Assembly: GCA_002189035.1 (NCBI GenBank)
Contig: CM007990.1
Span: 4,960,001 to 5,024,000, forward strand
Reading direction: 5' to 3'
DNA length: 64,000 bases
From: Utricularia gibba
Taxonomy: Eukaryota > Streptophyta > Magnoliopsida > Lamiales > Lentibulariaceae
The notes below the pieces were generated by a model. It did not search any database. It was not told the origin of the DNA and saw only the letters and a list, made by a program, of their open reading frames with translations. Position numbers and translations under genes: made by a program. Positions 12,385-24,591 of the stretch are shown piece after piece (the stretch's first letter is position 1; the number at the start of each line of letters is the position of its first letter).

Positions 12385-12499
12385 TGGGGAACCATAAAAA
12401 CCTGCCTTTACGCGGGTCGACCGGCGGAACCACCCGGTTCAACCCCAACTCAAAACATTGCGTCAACGGCATATACGGCACAATAGAGGTAGTAGCTCC

Positions 12500-15395
12500 A
12501 TGGGAGGAGTGGAAGAGAAGAGTGAAACGGGGAAGCTTGGTTCGCCAATCACTGTGATCGAGGAATGGAACGGCGCCGTGTCCTCGAAGCTTACGATGAG
12601 CGCTCGGATAACTGTTTCCAGAGACTCCGTGCAAAAAACTTCTCGCCCTTTCAATTATCTTTCTCGGACACTCCTTGACGCGTTTGTTCCTGAGGTGCAA
12701 ATATGCCCTTTGTTTCCTTAACAATGCTGTATCAAAGTAGTTATTTTAGGTTTACGTTGATCTTGAGATGAGGCGCAGAGGAATTCAGAAAATGTCTACT
12801 CTTTTCTCTTAATTTTCCCCGATTGTGATTAATGTATGAGATTGCTGAACATGTTCTTCCCACTTGAAATAACTTGGAATTGTCCTTTTTCTCCTCAAGA
12901 ACATCCTTTTCTTTGAGATCATTTTATCTGAGATCGATGCTCTACACAGGGATTTCCAAATAGTGTGACTGATGACTACGTGCCATTTCAAATTTGGGAT
13001 TCATTGCAGGTTGGTAATCAGTTGATTATGTAGGTTGTTTTTTAAGTTGGATGGGAATGCTGATTGGGTTCTGTGTTTGTCGTTCCTTTTCAGGGTCTTT
13101 CAACTTATATGAGAACAATGCTTTCTACGCAGGTCAGATACTGAATATAAAATGTGATATCAGTTTTTTATTTTTCCGTTTGTGATCTCTTACAAGCCTG
13201 AGTGATAGGCTCTTCTAAGTGCAATCGGGGTCGGTGAGAAGTCTGCTACGGTTATTGGAGCCACTTTTCAGGTGTATCACTGATAATGAAACATTTGAGT
13301 TTTCAAGCTGATGATTTGAGTTGCTTTTACACTAACTCTAAACTTCATGTTGTGGAAACAATTTCAGTGGTTTCTGAGAGATTTAACTGGAATGCTTGGA
13401 GGTGTCTTATTTACATGTTATCAGGTATTTTTCCATACTAACTCTACTTCATGATCATGGGACCCGAGTTCCACAAACTGCCTATTGACATTCATACAAT
13501 GACAATACCAAGAAATGTTGTGCCTTGTGCTGCTTTTTGAAGTTGCTGGTACAAATGACCGAAGCCAATAACTTCATGATCATTTTCCTTCAGGGATCAA
13601 ATCTGGATAGCAACGCTAAAATGTGGCGTCTGGTAGCTGATCTCATGAACGACCTTGGTAACACTGCCTTGAGCTTTTCCCTTTTGTTATTTTATCAAAT
13701 GCTATAGTGACTATATGATGCTAGTTTCTCCCTTTTACGCCAGTTCCGTTATGCCTCTATCTATCATTATTGCCTTAAAGATTTATAGTATATTGTTCTA
13801 AGATAAGGTTATACAGGGATGTTGATGGACCTTCTCTCACCGTTGTTTCCATCTGCCTTCATGTTTATCGTTTGCTTGGGGAGTTTATCCAGATCCTTCA
13901 GTAAGCTCCAACCTATCTACCACTGCAGAATGTGAGGAAAAAGATTCCATCCTGATTCTTTTATACCCTTTATCTGAGTAGCTGGAGTCGCTAGTGGTGC
14001 CACTAGAGCTGCCTTAACACAACATTTTGCACTTCAGAATAATGCTGCAGATATATCTGCGAAGGTTCTGCATGCATTTGCAGTGTTCTCTATAAAGAAT
14101 ATCAAATGGATACATTTGACTTGAACTGACGGGATGCCTTCTCTTCCCTTGATAGGAAGGGAGTCAGGAGACCGTGGCAACCATGGTTGGAATGGCTTTA
14201 GGAATGCTTATTGCTCGAATTACCATTGGTCATTCAGTAATAATTTGGTTCTTTTTTTTGTCCCTCACATTCTTTCATATGTATGGTTAGTCTTCCTTGT
14301 AGTTAACCGCCTTTTTCTTTTTCTTCCCTTGAAGCCAAGAAAATGTCATATTCATCTGAATTTTCTTTTGTAGCAAACTATAGGGCTGTGCGATGCCTCA
14401 CATTGTCTACATTGAATTTTGGAAGAAGTGGGATTCTCCTATCTCATTACATGGAAACCGGCCAAGGTGAATCCTGAATTCTAGATCAAAACTTGGCTTT
14501 CAAGGGAGAAACCAAATATTAGTCTAGAGTGATAACAACAATATTTGGACCTGATCTAACAAAAGGAAAACTCTGTGTAGCTTTTCCCCTGAAACATATA
14601 ACCTTACCCATGTTAGAAGTTCCTTTGTTTTTCTTCTCTTCCACAAAACTCCTGTAGGTACTAACATTTGGATGTGGTAGTGCTTTCCCCTAGACAGGTC
14701 TCTGCTTTGGAACATGTTCTACCTTCATGGAGTAGATCAGGTGATAAATGTCTGCACAGAAGGATAGCCTTAGGTGTCCGAATCTCATCCCTCGAATCCG
14801 ACAAAGTGTGAGTGTCCGAGATTCTATGTAACTTTCTGTTTTCTCTTCCTTTCAGAAGTAGGCATTGATCATTGAGCTGTCTTGTTTATTTACTTGCAGG
14901 ATGAGCCTTTCCTCACTTGCTAATACTTATTACAGCAAAGGTTGTGTTCCCTGAAACATAAGCTCAGGAGTTGCATTGAAACATCAACATATCATTCATA
15001 ACTTGTCTCATATTTGCAGAAAAGTACATACTGCTCGTTACAAAGCAGAAGATAAACATCATCATTCATAAAGATGCAGCAGCAGCGGATATTTTACAGG
15101 CATTCATCCATGCTCTCGTGCTCTCACGACTCGAAGATAATGGCAAGGGTGGATCGGTGCATGTAGAGAGCCGATCGTGGATGGATGTAAACTACCAAGA
15201 CCTTGTTTCTAAGGTAAACTAGACAACCAAATAACGTAGCCCTGAATCATTTCGTTCCCATTTCTCAGAAGTTGCTGGTTCAATCCTGTTTTACAGCTGA
15301 AGTCATTTGGCTGGAAAACAGAGCAACTTTTGGCACCTTCAGTTGCGTGGAAGGCGAATTGGTTCACGAATTCTGCTGAAGACAAAATCGACTGA
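12500..15395 (+). CDS. RUS3: Protein ROOT UVB SENSITIVE 3-like (DUF647)
   Basis: RUS proteins form the DUF647 family; RUS1 and RUS2 act in UV-B sensing and vitamin B6-linked seedling growth, and the role of RUS3 is less clear. The start MGGVEEKSETGKLGSPITVI leads into VIEEWNG, as in RUS3. Fourteen exons close in frame: 12500-12694, 12950-13009, 13094-13132, 13209-13271, 13368-13424, 13594-13657, 13817-13900, 13982-14064, 14156-14285, 14374-14466, 14681-14807, 14900-14940, 15020-15213 and 15297-15395. They give 442 residues, normal for RUS3. Conserved blocks include GEKSATVIGATFQWFLRD, GSNLDSNAKMWRLVADLMND and GVASGATRAALTQHFALQ. Hydrophobic segments near residues 180-260 are probably membrane spans. 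It converges on the erlin gene. Confidence 0.93.
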
Positions 15396-15871
15396 GGATC
15401 TTCTTGAGTTTCCATGATCCTGCACTTTTGAGCAATGGCACATTATATGCAGTGGGAACTTGCTCATAAATGAAAAGTTCCGTTATGGCTTGGAGACAAA
15501 AATGACAGTGAACAATGCCCACGAGATCAAACATATATACTATTGAGCAAAGTTTTACATCAGACAGATTCTTTTGTAAAATAAAGGATGAGAATCACAT
15601 GAGACTAAATCTAAATTCTAATTGGTGGAGTGCAATTATAGGTTCAGCTGACGATGAAGACTACATATTTATCTGGTGTTTGTGTTACAAACCCTGCAAA
15701 TTAACTGCTCAAAATACGTCATAAATTTCAGAAGCAAGACACCAAGTGGTAAGAGACATCCCATCAACACCGCGGATTTGAGTTCTTACTCACAGGGAGC
15801 AGCATCGTTAGATTAGATGGAACAAGCACTATTTGTTCACATATTGGAGACTCAAGCTTTTTGAAGATTGC

Positions 15872-17839
15872 CTAGTTGCCATACTGATGGTCCTCAGCTT
15901 CGACATTCTGTTCAAGATGAATACCTTGAAGGAAACTGCCGAGCGGTCTTTGGTTGAAAATCATGTTGGGAAGCTGAACAAGAGATACTCATTAAAGAAA
16001 AGGAATAATCAATGCAAAAACAATGCATAGCAGAAGAGTGAAAACCTTGTCACCGAAGTATATTTTGGAGTTGTTAGTAATAGCTTCAATGAATTTGAGT
16101 TCCAAGTACTGAGAGGTAAGCTTCAACTTGTTTGCCTCCGCTTCCCTCATTGCCCTGGAACAGCATCCATATTCATTCCAGTTTTTGAAGTAGGAAACCA
16201 AGGGGAACAGGTTGGCAAGTGACAAATGATCGACAGTATCCACAGTTTCAATGGACAATGGCTCCATTATGAAAACTCAATTAATTCCAGTGATTCAGTA
16301 GCACAAAAAAAATGGTATGTTTACCTGTAGTAATCAGCATCAGCCAAGCTCTTTTCCCTGGCTAAATACATTTCATTTGCAATTTGCTCCTGCTTCCTGG
16401 CACTTTCTTTTTCCATCAACTTCTGTTCCATTTGGATTTGGCTAACCTGGGAATGTTTTTCAGCTTCACTTATTGCGATTTTTTTCTCTGTTTCTGCTTC
16501 CTTCTCAGCAACCCTTTGCCTCTCGACAGCAATCAGAACCTTTTAAGATCACTTACTGCTTTCAACATTCTAAGAGATGGTTTGATAAAAACAGAACTTT
16601 ACGTCCAGTTATGAGAGGATCCGTTTTCCATACCTTGGTGCGCTCCTCCTCCATTTTTTCAAAATTCTGACGTATACTCTCAGGGATTTTAGGTTTTGTG
16701 ACACGGACACTAATGATTTCAATTCCAGGAGCATAGCGTGTGCAGTCCTTCTGAAGTGCATCCTTCATTTTCTCATCAATCTGATAATTTGACGGAAAAT
16801 CCAAAAATATGAAACACAAACTTAAGGTAACAGAGATAGTCTAGAAGGCACACAGAAATTGCAAAAAATCTAGAATTTAAACACCCAAGTTAGATGCCTT
16901 GCCTGATCAAACATATCAATATAAACTTGCTGGAGCGAATGAGAACTGCAAAACTGATTAATTTCATGGTGGATCTTGTCGTATATCCATGTATTATCAT
17001 AGTGCACACCAAAGTTCATCAATGTTTCATAGACATATTCCTTGCGGAGGCGATTAACAACCTGAAGGTAAGGTAAGCCAAATATTATCCAATAACGTGA
17101 GCAAGTTCTACATCCACAGTAAACGAACAGGATCAAAGGTAGTATCACCTCTATCTTCTCAAAATTAATCATCACACCACCCTTTGTTCCACATGGAATG
17201 TCTCTCACCTGTTCCATAATAAGGAAAAGGGGTGAAACAAACAATAGACCACATGAAGGGAATCCATAAAATCATGGAGAGAAGTATACCAGATCCGTCT
17301 GGATCGTCACTTGAATTGGCTCAAATTGGGTTAGGAAGGGAAGTTTAAGATGAAAACCTTCATTCGCAGATTCAATTATGGAAGGTTGGATCATAACAAC
17401 AGAGTTCATGTAGAAGAGTAATGTGATAGCATACAGCAACTACCTGGATTCGTGATAGTGTCTAAAAGAGCACCTCCTCTCCAATAAGCCCCAACATGCC
17501 CTTCAGGAACTTGATGCACAATATACGTACTACTCTGAGATGAAGGCGTGATGGCCTGCAGAATTTCGTCAACTCAATCCATTATCTTCCGAACCCAACA
17601 AGATGAAAGTCGAATCAAGCAGGTAAAGTGGAACAAATTACAATACAAAGACTAGGACGGGAAATAAAAATCAACGATCAAGAAAGATATCATGTCGTCA
17701 AGGTGATCGGCGCCTGGCGTACCATAACGGCGATAGATGCGAATATCGCCACAATGGCGGCAAAGACGAGTGATTCCGGCACCGCTCCTCGCTGTGGGGT
17801 CCTCGCCGGCCGTTCGGGAGGCTGCGACTGCCCTTCCAT
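15872..17839 (-). CDS. Erlin-like SPFH/prohibitin-domain protein of the ER
   Basis: Erlins form ring assemblies on the ER membrane and, in animals, support ER-associated degradation. Exons on the minus strand are 17839-17723, 17555-17444, 17357-17290, 17208-17149, 17061-16903, 16780-16634, 16539-16325, 16154-16046 and 15973-15872, giving 362 residues. One N-terminal membrane anchor (about residues 22-38) is followed by the SPFH domain: [40 protein letters not shown] and [21 protein letters not shown] charged Glu/Lys/Ala-rich coiled coil follows. Intron 5 uses a GC donor (CAG|GCAAGG). The C-terminus has [17 protein letters not shown]. Closest remembered relative: At2g03510. Confidence 0.92.
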
Positions 17840-18010
17840 ATTTAAGCAACAAACCCCCTGCGTGGTTCAACAGCATTCTTTTATGCCCGTTGTCTCTTTC
17901 GTTAATGAACTTAGTATCATTAATCGTACCTAAAGCTACGGCCCCTCCTTGACTTGCGTATTCTCCAAAGCAAGATTAAATTAGGGCTCTGCAGATCGTC
18001 GGGAGTTGTT

Positions 18011-18314
18011 ATGGAAGACTCGGAGAATCAGCCAGAAAGAGAGGAGCATCTCATTCGGCGATTGAGGGAAGATGGGGAAATCCCGGGCAGTATGAACTGA
18101 GTGCCAAAATGTATTTTTTGATGGAATTCAAAGCTTTGATTCCGATGGTGAGGCGTTTGTTCATATACTGAGTTTTACTGAAATTGCTATCAAAACAGAG
18201 AGCGAAAGGATCATAAGCCTGCAATTGTGAGAAAGTTCGAACTCACCCCCGTGACTCCTATTTGGGTTGCTGAAGCTCGATGGTCCAAGGCTACGTCCAA
18301 CGCCCGGTGGTGAA
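18011..18314 (+). CDS. Possible small two-exon gene of unknown family
   Basis: An ATG at 18011 opens MEDSENQPEREEHLIRRL, which is rich in charged residues. Only 171 nt separate it from the erlin ATG on the other strand, so the promoter would be bidirectional. If CA|GTATGA at about 18090 is a donor and AGAG| near 18202 an acceptor, the frame continues through KPAIVRKFELTPVTPIWVAE and stops after ATSNARW. Immediately after this stop the same frame stays open and encodes a membrane-like stretch (IPPVIVGLFAGIVFPLNKLL, about 18373-18430). This suggests a longer original protein or a different exon structure. I do not recognise it. The splice sites are inferred. Confidence 0.3.
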
Positions 18315-19290
18315 CTGTAACCCGGCACCGTGCTACCCTGATTCGCGGGCCAGGTGGAGATGGGATCCCTCCGGTGATCGTTGGATTGTTTGCCGGAATA
18401 GTGTTTCCGTTGAATAAATTGCTGTGTACAGTCTTCCTTTTGTTAAGCATGGCTATGAACTGTTCGATAAAATGACTGAGATGTTGCTAGTGAAAAAATC
18501 TAAGTTGAGTTGCTCGAGAAAATCAAACCTGGGACCAGATGGATAAATGCATCCTGCAGCAGCAGACATCACAAACAAGACAAGAAACATGACGCAGATT
18601 GAGAAATCAGAGGACAACGACTTGGACAAGAGGAGCAGATATTTTCGTGAAGACACTGACTTGGAGGATTGGGAATCGTAGTAGCAGATCCCTGAAAATC
18701 ACAGCTCCCATTAACTTTCTTCATTCAACCACTATTCTTAAACCAAGGATTCTTGGAATCGAATGGCAGAAAAATTGTTATTGTTTATTCCTAAGCATTT
18801 ATTAATACACGAATCAAGTGTAGCGATATCCCCAATTAACTGTTTCGGAACGAAGTATAACATAATAATGGCATTCACTCATGTGCAGCAGCACACCTGA
18901 TCCCTTGCAAAGTACTCAATATGATAAAATTTTGCTGTTAAATATGTGCTCTTGAGAAAAGGGAAAAAATGGTATTGAAATAAAAATTTATGATGCTTTC
19001 CCTACGTACAAAACCAAGAATCGAAGAGAAATCAACCAACACTTGAAGAAGAAAAGAATGGATCGATCAAGAGCTATAACTTAACTATCAAAAGCTTCTT
19101 TACCTTTGAAGTGTGCTCTATTCCACACGTGCCAGAATTTTTACCTGACCTCATCTCTTCCCCTCAGAGAAAAAAAATTGATCGCCAGATCACTTCCATG
19201 TCTATACACAGGGAGCGCCTTTTTTTGTCTGCGCAGTTGTTGCCTGGTACTGATATGACCGAAAATAGGAGCAGCGTGGTAGAAGGTGGA

Positions 19291-21893
19291 TCATTTTTTC
19301 AGGAATGGTTTCTGGCATACAAGCAGGCGCTTGTCACTGCCGTTGTGAAGGTCGATCATCCGAGCTTCCCACCGGAGCTTTGTGACCAGGGAGCGTGTCT
19401 TCTCAATGAGACCAACCTTATCGGAGATGATGGCCCATCCCTGCAGAGGGCGGAAACGTATGTGGGTTCATAAAATATGAGCTACAAAGTCAAGATTATA
19501 AGCAAACTGAGATCTTAGAATCACCTCAGGACGAAGTATACGATCCATTTCAAAGATCAAGTCAATGACACTACATTTCTTAGAAGCAAGGTGGGCCAGC
19601 AGTCCATCAGCAAGGAGCATGTCGTATGTTCGCGGGTATGTGGGAAAAGGTTCACACCTGTTGAAATAAAGATGGTTTCAGTAATTCAGGAGATGTAACT
19701 GATGCTGGTAAAAAGTGACAGGCTCCAGCATCATGACCAGCTAATGGGCATAAGAGAGTCCAGATCGTGCATGGAGAATAGAACTGAGAAGGGAACAAAG
19801 GAAACAGGCTTACCAGTTATGCAAGACACCTGCAAATCCTTGGTCAAGAATGATGGGGAGAGTATCTGCTTCACCTAGAGGCACAACATTCATCACCCAC
19901 ACAGACTTCCTGGCTTCCAGTAAGGCAATATTTACAGCACCATAACGAGCGTTCATGTCCATCACATTCCGAACCATGTTGTACGGAGGCACAGGGTCTT
20001 CATCCCCAGGCCTTTTCGGATGGTCAGAAAAGATAAGTGGAGAAAGCAATGACCAATAATTCTTTAAAGCAGTTCTCTGAAGCTCCAAATCCTCAGTAAA
20101 ATCTTCGGGATTGATTCCTATATTAAACCGTAAGATGCTAAATACCTTGCATACACCAAGACCAACCAAAATGACTATGTTACTTGCCATGAAGCGCAAG
20201 CTGAGCAGGACTCGTAGAGAATGAAGACCTGTTTTGCATGGGGATCCAACGTTTACTGGTAGTTGCACTGATGCACTGACCCAGTGGTTTATAGTATGAC
20301 TGACCAACCTCCCCCTCGCAGACGGGATATGCCTGTTTACTGTCATATGAAAAGTAGCAACTTAATACAGCTAGAATATAGTAAATCCAGTACAAACAGG
20401 TGCAATTGTGCATGCAATACACAGGTTAACCGGGCTCACCCAGAAGTGAAACACTGTACATCAGTTGCTTTCTTCCAGATGAAAGTTTCATCGCGCTGTG
20501 ACACCTGAGCCCAGCAAAGTTTTTTCGTGAACTGTTCAAAGGGACTTGAAATGCTGCCTTTGCTCACTTGCTCCTTGCCAGGTGAAGTTAAAACGAAGTA
20601 TCCTCCAGGCTTGAGGATTCTGTCAACTTCAATAAGAAATATTCCATCTGCCGGAGTAAAGATTTTCAGTTTTCATAATGACTAAACTGGTTTTGTAACT
20701 TGTTACACTTACACTAAATGGAAAAACAAGGATGCAGGTATAAATTAAATTGCATATATTAGCTTCACTTTTCTAGTTTCAGAATGATAAGCACTAACTT
20801 TTAAAACAATAAACAATGAGCATACCCTTGTCGTTCCAGGAGACGCCACACAGAGCACAGTGAACCATGTCATATGATAACGACGGAAGGGGCAGTTGTC
20901 TTGAGGCAAAGTCGCCAATAAATGCTGGAAGACCTCTCTCAAGTGCAACCTGGACTTGGCTGCCAGTTGACTCATAGGCTGCCACACAAACGGCCATCAG
21001 CTTCAGCGAAAGAAGGTGCGCGTCGAAACTACCAAAGCCACATCCAATATCCAACACATTTCGCACCTATGATTCAGCAAAAAAAGAAGTCAACTTTTGC
21101 CTCTGGAACCTGTCCCCTTGTGAAGAGTAAAATAACATCGGAATTCTTACGCCAGCTGCATAAAAGTCAGCATCGCTAACCAATCCTATCATATTAGCTA
21201 TCTGCTTAGAATAATCTTTGACGCTATCACCAATCGTCTCATCTTCTGAGCTGAAAGAAATTTGATTCTCTTCCAACAGCATTAACCTAAAAAATTTCGT
21301 GGTACAAGAAAATGGTGTCAAGGCATAACATGTTCATATTCTCAGAAAAACATGAATGACGACATGCTGAAAGCTGGAAAAATGAATTACCGTTTCGTCA
21401 TGCTTCCAGAAGAAAGGAATTGATCTTTGCTAAGCTTTACATTCGCACTCCATATAACATCTCTACCACCCGGCCAAGTCAAAGGAATCTTGTAGTCCTT
21501 GGGTGGACGAACCAAACAAAACTGGTGCCCTTTCGACACTTCACAGTGACGGCCCAATTCCTCGCCATCTTTAAAACCAACCATCATATTAGCAGAAACG
21601 TTGTAGCAAGGAACATGATTCTCTCTTTCCTTGCCACATAGATCAAAAACCTTAGTGCGATTGGGTTCAAAATGCCTCAATTCCAAATAATCGGCCACAA
21701 CTTGATTTCTCACAGTTACATGGTTAGAATAAACATCAGGCGCCGCAGATTCATCGCCCGAATCAAACGAATCAGAGTAAGATCCCAATATCAAAACCAA
21801 AGCCAGAAAAATAATTAAACAAAAAATGAACCAATTAAGCGGCGGTCTACGACCAAAGTAGAAGGAAGCTCTTTTCTGCCAATAACTTCTCAT
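19291..21893 (-). CDS. QUL: QUASIMODO2-like pectin methyltransferase, Golgi (PMT family, DUF248)
   Basis: This is a type II Golgi membrane protein of the plant putative methyltransferase family; QUA2 and QUL1/2 act in homogalacturonan methylation and cell adhesion. Exons on the minus strand are 21893-21391, 21286-21151, 21066-20826, 20647-20440, 20339-20188, 20117-19814, 19657-19525 and 19440-19291, giving 608 residues. The protein has a short cytosolic tail, one membrane anchor at about residues 20-38, ESHVPCYN-type and YKIPLTWPGGRDVIW motifs, the SAM-binding site VLDIGCGFGSF at 217-227, the DHPKRPGDEDP block and a C-terminal LLVCQKPF. Intron 5 uses a GC donor (CATG|GCAAGT); a GT four bases downstream would break the frame. 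Closest remembered relatives: At1g13860 and At2g03480. Confidence 0.94.
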
Positions 21894-23274
21894 ATCAAAT
21901 TTCTAGCGATACTCCTCTTCAGAATAAACCGCAGAAAACGCCTAATAACGGCACAACATTAAAGAATCACCAACCATCAATTCACAGACATATATGCAGT
22001 CTGACAGAAATTCCGAACCACCCGCAACAAGCGCGCGGATAAACCGAACCAACCGCATCAGCAGCACCGGAAAAATCAGCAAGCAGACCAAATTTAAGTG
22101 AAATATTATCCCAGACAGTTCACATCTATCACACTCTGATATCTAGACTTCTGGTATCATCCGTAAAACAAATATGAAAACGCAGATCAACCGCCACAAG
22201 TATTTCAACGCCAAAAATCCAGAGAAAAGGATGAGGCAGCTCTATGAAACCACCAATTATCGCCTTCCAGATCCAGTCACCCCTGCATTCCATTTCGTCA
22301 ACGATTCAAAAAAAGGAAAAAGAAAGGTAAAATGCGAGACGGAATCACGAAAGGCAATACGGAATGAGACACACCGAAAAACTCATCCCGATCTCCAAAT
22401 CAAATCGCACCGAATCCACTGCAAGTGCGCGAAGCAAGATCGGCGCATTACATTACCACCAACCAAATGGAGTGAGTGCGGTTTTAGAAAGTCAGCAGAT
22501 GCGATCTTGTTAAGTTTCCGCCATTGACATCCGGAGAGAGACAGATCCTTGCAGGCAGATTCCAGAGAGAGAGGGGAGAGCGTGGTGAAGAAATAAAAAA
22601 ATTAAGAAAATCAACAAAAATACATTTTAATTACCCTTCGGTGGAGCTGTTGATGCAATCATTTGAAACAAAGAAAGGCACGAGGCATCAAGCATCCATC
22701 CATGAGTTGGCCACTACACATCCCCAAATCATTAGAATCAATTATATTTATTTTTTAATTTATTCATCACATCAACCTTTTCTACCATAAATTAAAATTT
22801 ATTAGTTTTAAATTATTATTATATGATAATTTTAATAAGTATACGATTTCATGTATTTGTGGTGATATTTTCCTTGTCTTATACAGAGGGAAATGACGTC
22901 ATCATATTTGTAATTTGTACGGTAAACTACTCACAACTTTGAGTTTGTGGGAATTTTAATTTTCATTCATTAAATTAAATTTTGAAAAAAAAACGTTTAG
23001 TTATCATTAATTGTGATTAAGACGTGAGATTAATAGAGTAATTATCTCGAAGCAAAGTTTCAGAGCCTCATTAATGCTAATTAAGAAAACTAGAACTAGA
23101 CACACGCTCAGGATCGATGACCTTTTTGGGATGTTTGAAACAATACAAAAACAGTGATTATAAACCAGGCAAAGGTGCCATAAATTATGCTGCAGTTGAT
23201 GCAACTAACTTCCACATGTTTCTAGTATCACAAAGTAACATGAGACTGAAGGTGTGCATGGCATAAGGCTTAGG
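21894..23274. other. Intergenic: QUL leader region and DRL1 downstream region
   Basis: The first about 600 nt are probably the 5' UTR and promoter of the QUL gene. From 22790 to 23100 the DNA is AT-rich without a recognisable gene. Confidence 0.5.
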
Positions 23275-24180
23275 TTAGTTGCTTCCCAGTTCCCTGTTCA
23301 AGTAATCCACAAACATCCTCTTGGCGCTCTCAGAGTCAGTTGGTGGAGGAGGGCCGCTCAAGCTGGTCTGTCCGGTCAACTTAAGGAAGGTTCTCCGGTG
23401 CCGGCGAAGCTCTGGGAGACCAACAGTTCTGGATATGGTGATGCTAGGAAATCCAGGTCCAATAGAGATAAGATTGATGGGGCATCCCATGGATTGAGTT
23501 TGAGCTTCTACTATCATGTTTGTGACCTCAAGTGTAGCCTTGTCCATCTCATAAAGAGAATTTGCATCTGTAAGATGAGTAGTTTGTGTGGCGATTGTGG
23601 GCTGCAAAACCTTGACATCCCTAGTTTTGGAGTCTACTTTCTTTGTCAGATAAGTAACAGCTGCTGCGATAGAATCACATGATTTATCAATCCCATCTCT
23701 GTAAGGCCATAACTCAAACAATGGAGAATCCCATCTATTTCTGCTGTCTGGTCTCTCAAATCTTCTAACAAGATCTTCAAATATGTTTGCGTTGTAAGAC
23801 GAACCAGTCTCCATTCGTTCTTCGTTCCATTTACGACAATGAGCTACTTCAACATCACAGTGAACAACACAATATCTAGTTCCAGCGGCACGAGCCAGAC
23901 ACCACAGCTCGTATCTGTAGCCCTTTATGCTATTCAAAGAATCAACTATGATGATGTTACTCTTGGACAATGATCTATCTATTTCAGATCTCAACACCCC
24001 TCTTAAATTCTTCTCAGATGGCATGTCCGCATAGCACTGGTTGCGATCAAGGTGAAAAGATGATTCATTTACAATTCTAACTGACAACTTAGGATCAAAA
24101 TCTAGAAGGGATTCAGCAAGAGCGGCTGCAGCAGTTGATTTGCCACTACACGGCTGCCCACATATAACAACCAAGGCCAT
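23275..24180 (-). CDS. DRL1: KTI12/DRL1 Elongator-associated ATPase
   Basis: KTI12 binds the Elongator complex, which modifies the wobble uridine of tRNA, and it also binds tRNA. In plants the homologue DRL1 (DEFORMED ROOTS AND LEAVES 1) controls meristem and leaf growth. This is a single-exon gene of 301 residues, the normal size. The N-terminal P-loop GQPCSGKST is at residues 8-16. A conserved switch (NESSFHLDRNQCYADMPSEK) and VDSLNSIKGYRYELWC follow. The C-terminal tRNA-binding domain ends in RMFVDYLNRELGSN. The coding frame is intact. Confidence 0.95.
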   Translation of the reverse strand: MALVVICGQPCSGKSTAAAALAESLLDFDPKLSVRIVNESSFHLDRNQCYADMPSEKNLRGVLRSEIDRSLSKSNIIIVDSLNSIKGYRYELWCLARAAGTRYCVVHCDVEVAHCRKWNEERMETGSSYNANIFEDLVRRFERPDSRNRWDSPLFELWPYRDGIDKSCDSIAAAVTYLTKKVDSKTRDVKVLQPTIATQTTHLTDANSLYEMDKATLEVTNMIVEAQTQSMGCPINLISIGPGFPSITISRTVGLPELRRHRRTFLKLTGQTSLSGPPPPTDSESAKRMFVDYLNRELGSN

Positions 24181-24591
24181 CCAAAAGAAACCGAGTGTTC
24201 CTGTGAATCATCCATATAAGAAAAAATGAAGAACTGAAAAACAAACTTCCACAAACCCCACAACTCGCAAAGCGGTTTCCGCATTTAGCCAAGAAAAATT
24301 TCAGCAGCTTGAAAAAATACCATAAAAAATCGCTCACCTGAAGGAAAACCGAATCTCTAGACACGAAAAAGCGTCCGACGACTGTCCGTGCGATGGTCGG
24401 TGACTCCACACCGATCCAAAAGCAATTTCTCCTTCGCAAACAAAGATAACAAACACGGTGTGGAAACTGGAAACTTTGCCCCAGACAAGATGCGCGCCCC
24501 CATCGCTTCCCACACCCCTAAGAAAAACTAATCTACGGCCCAGGCCTTCAAAAAGAGTACGGCCTCGCCCATGTCCCCGGCAATTCAGCAC

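Noticed and set aside
18211-18450. 79-residue minus-strand ORF
   Set aside because: Basic, Pro/Thr-rich chance ORF, antisense to the candidate small gene; no family match.
19111-19473. 120-residue plus-strand ORF
   Set aside because: It overlaps the last QUL exon on the other strand and its 3' UTR; no family match.
20184-20339. GT donor at 20183 as the QUL exon 5 end
   Set aside because: It breaks the reading frame; the GC donor at 20187 restores the conserved HGINPEDF junction.
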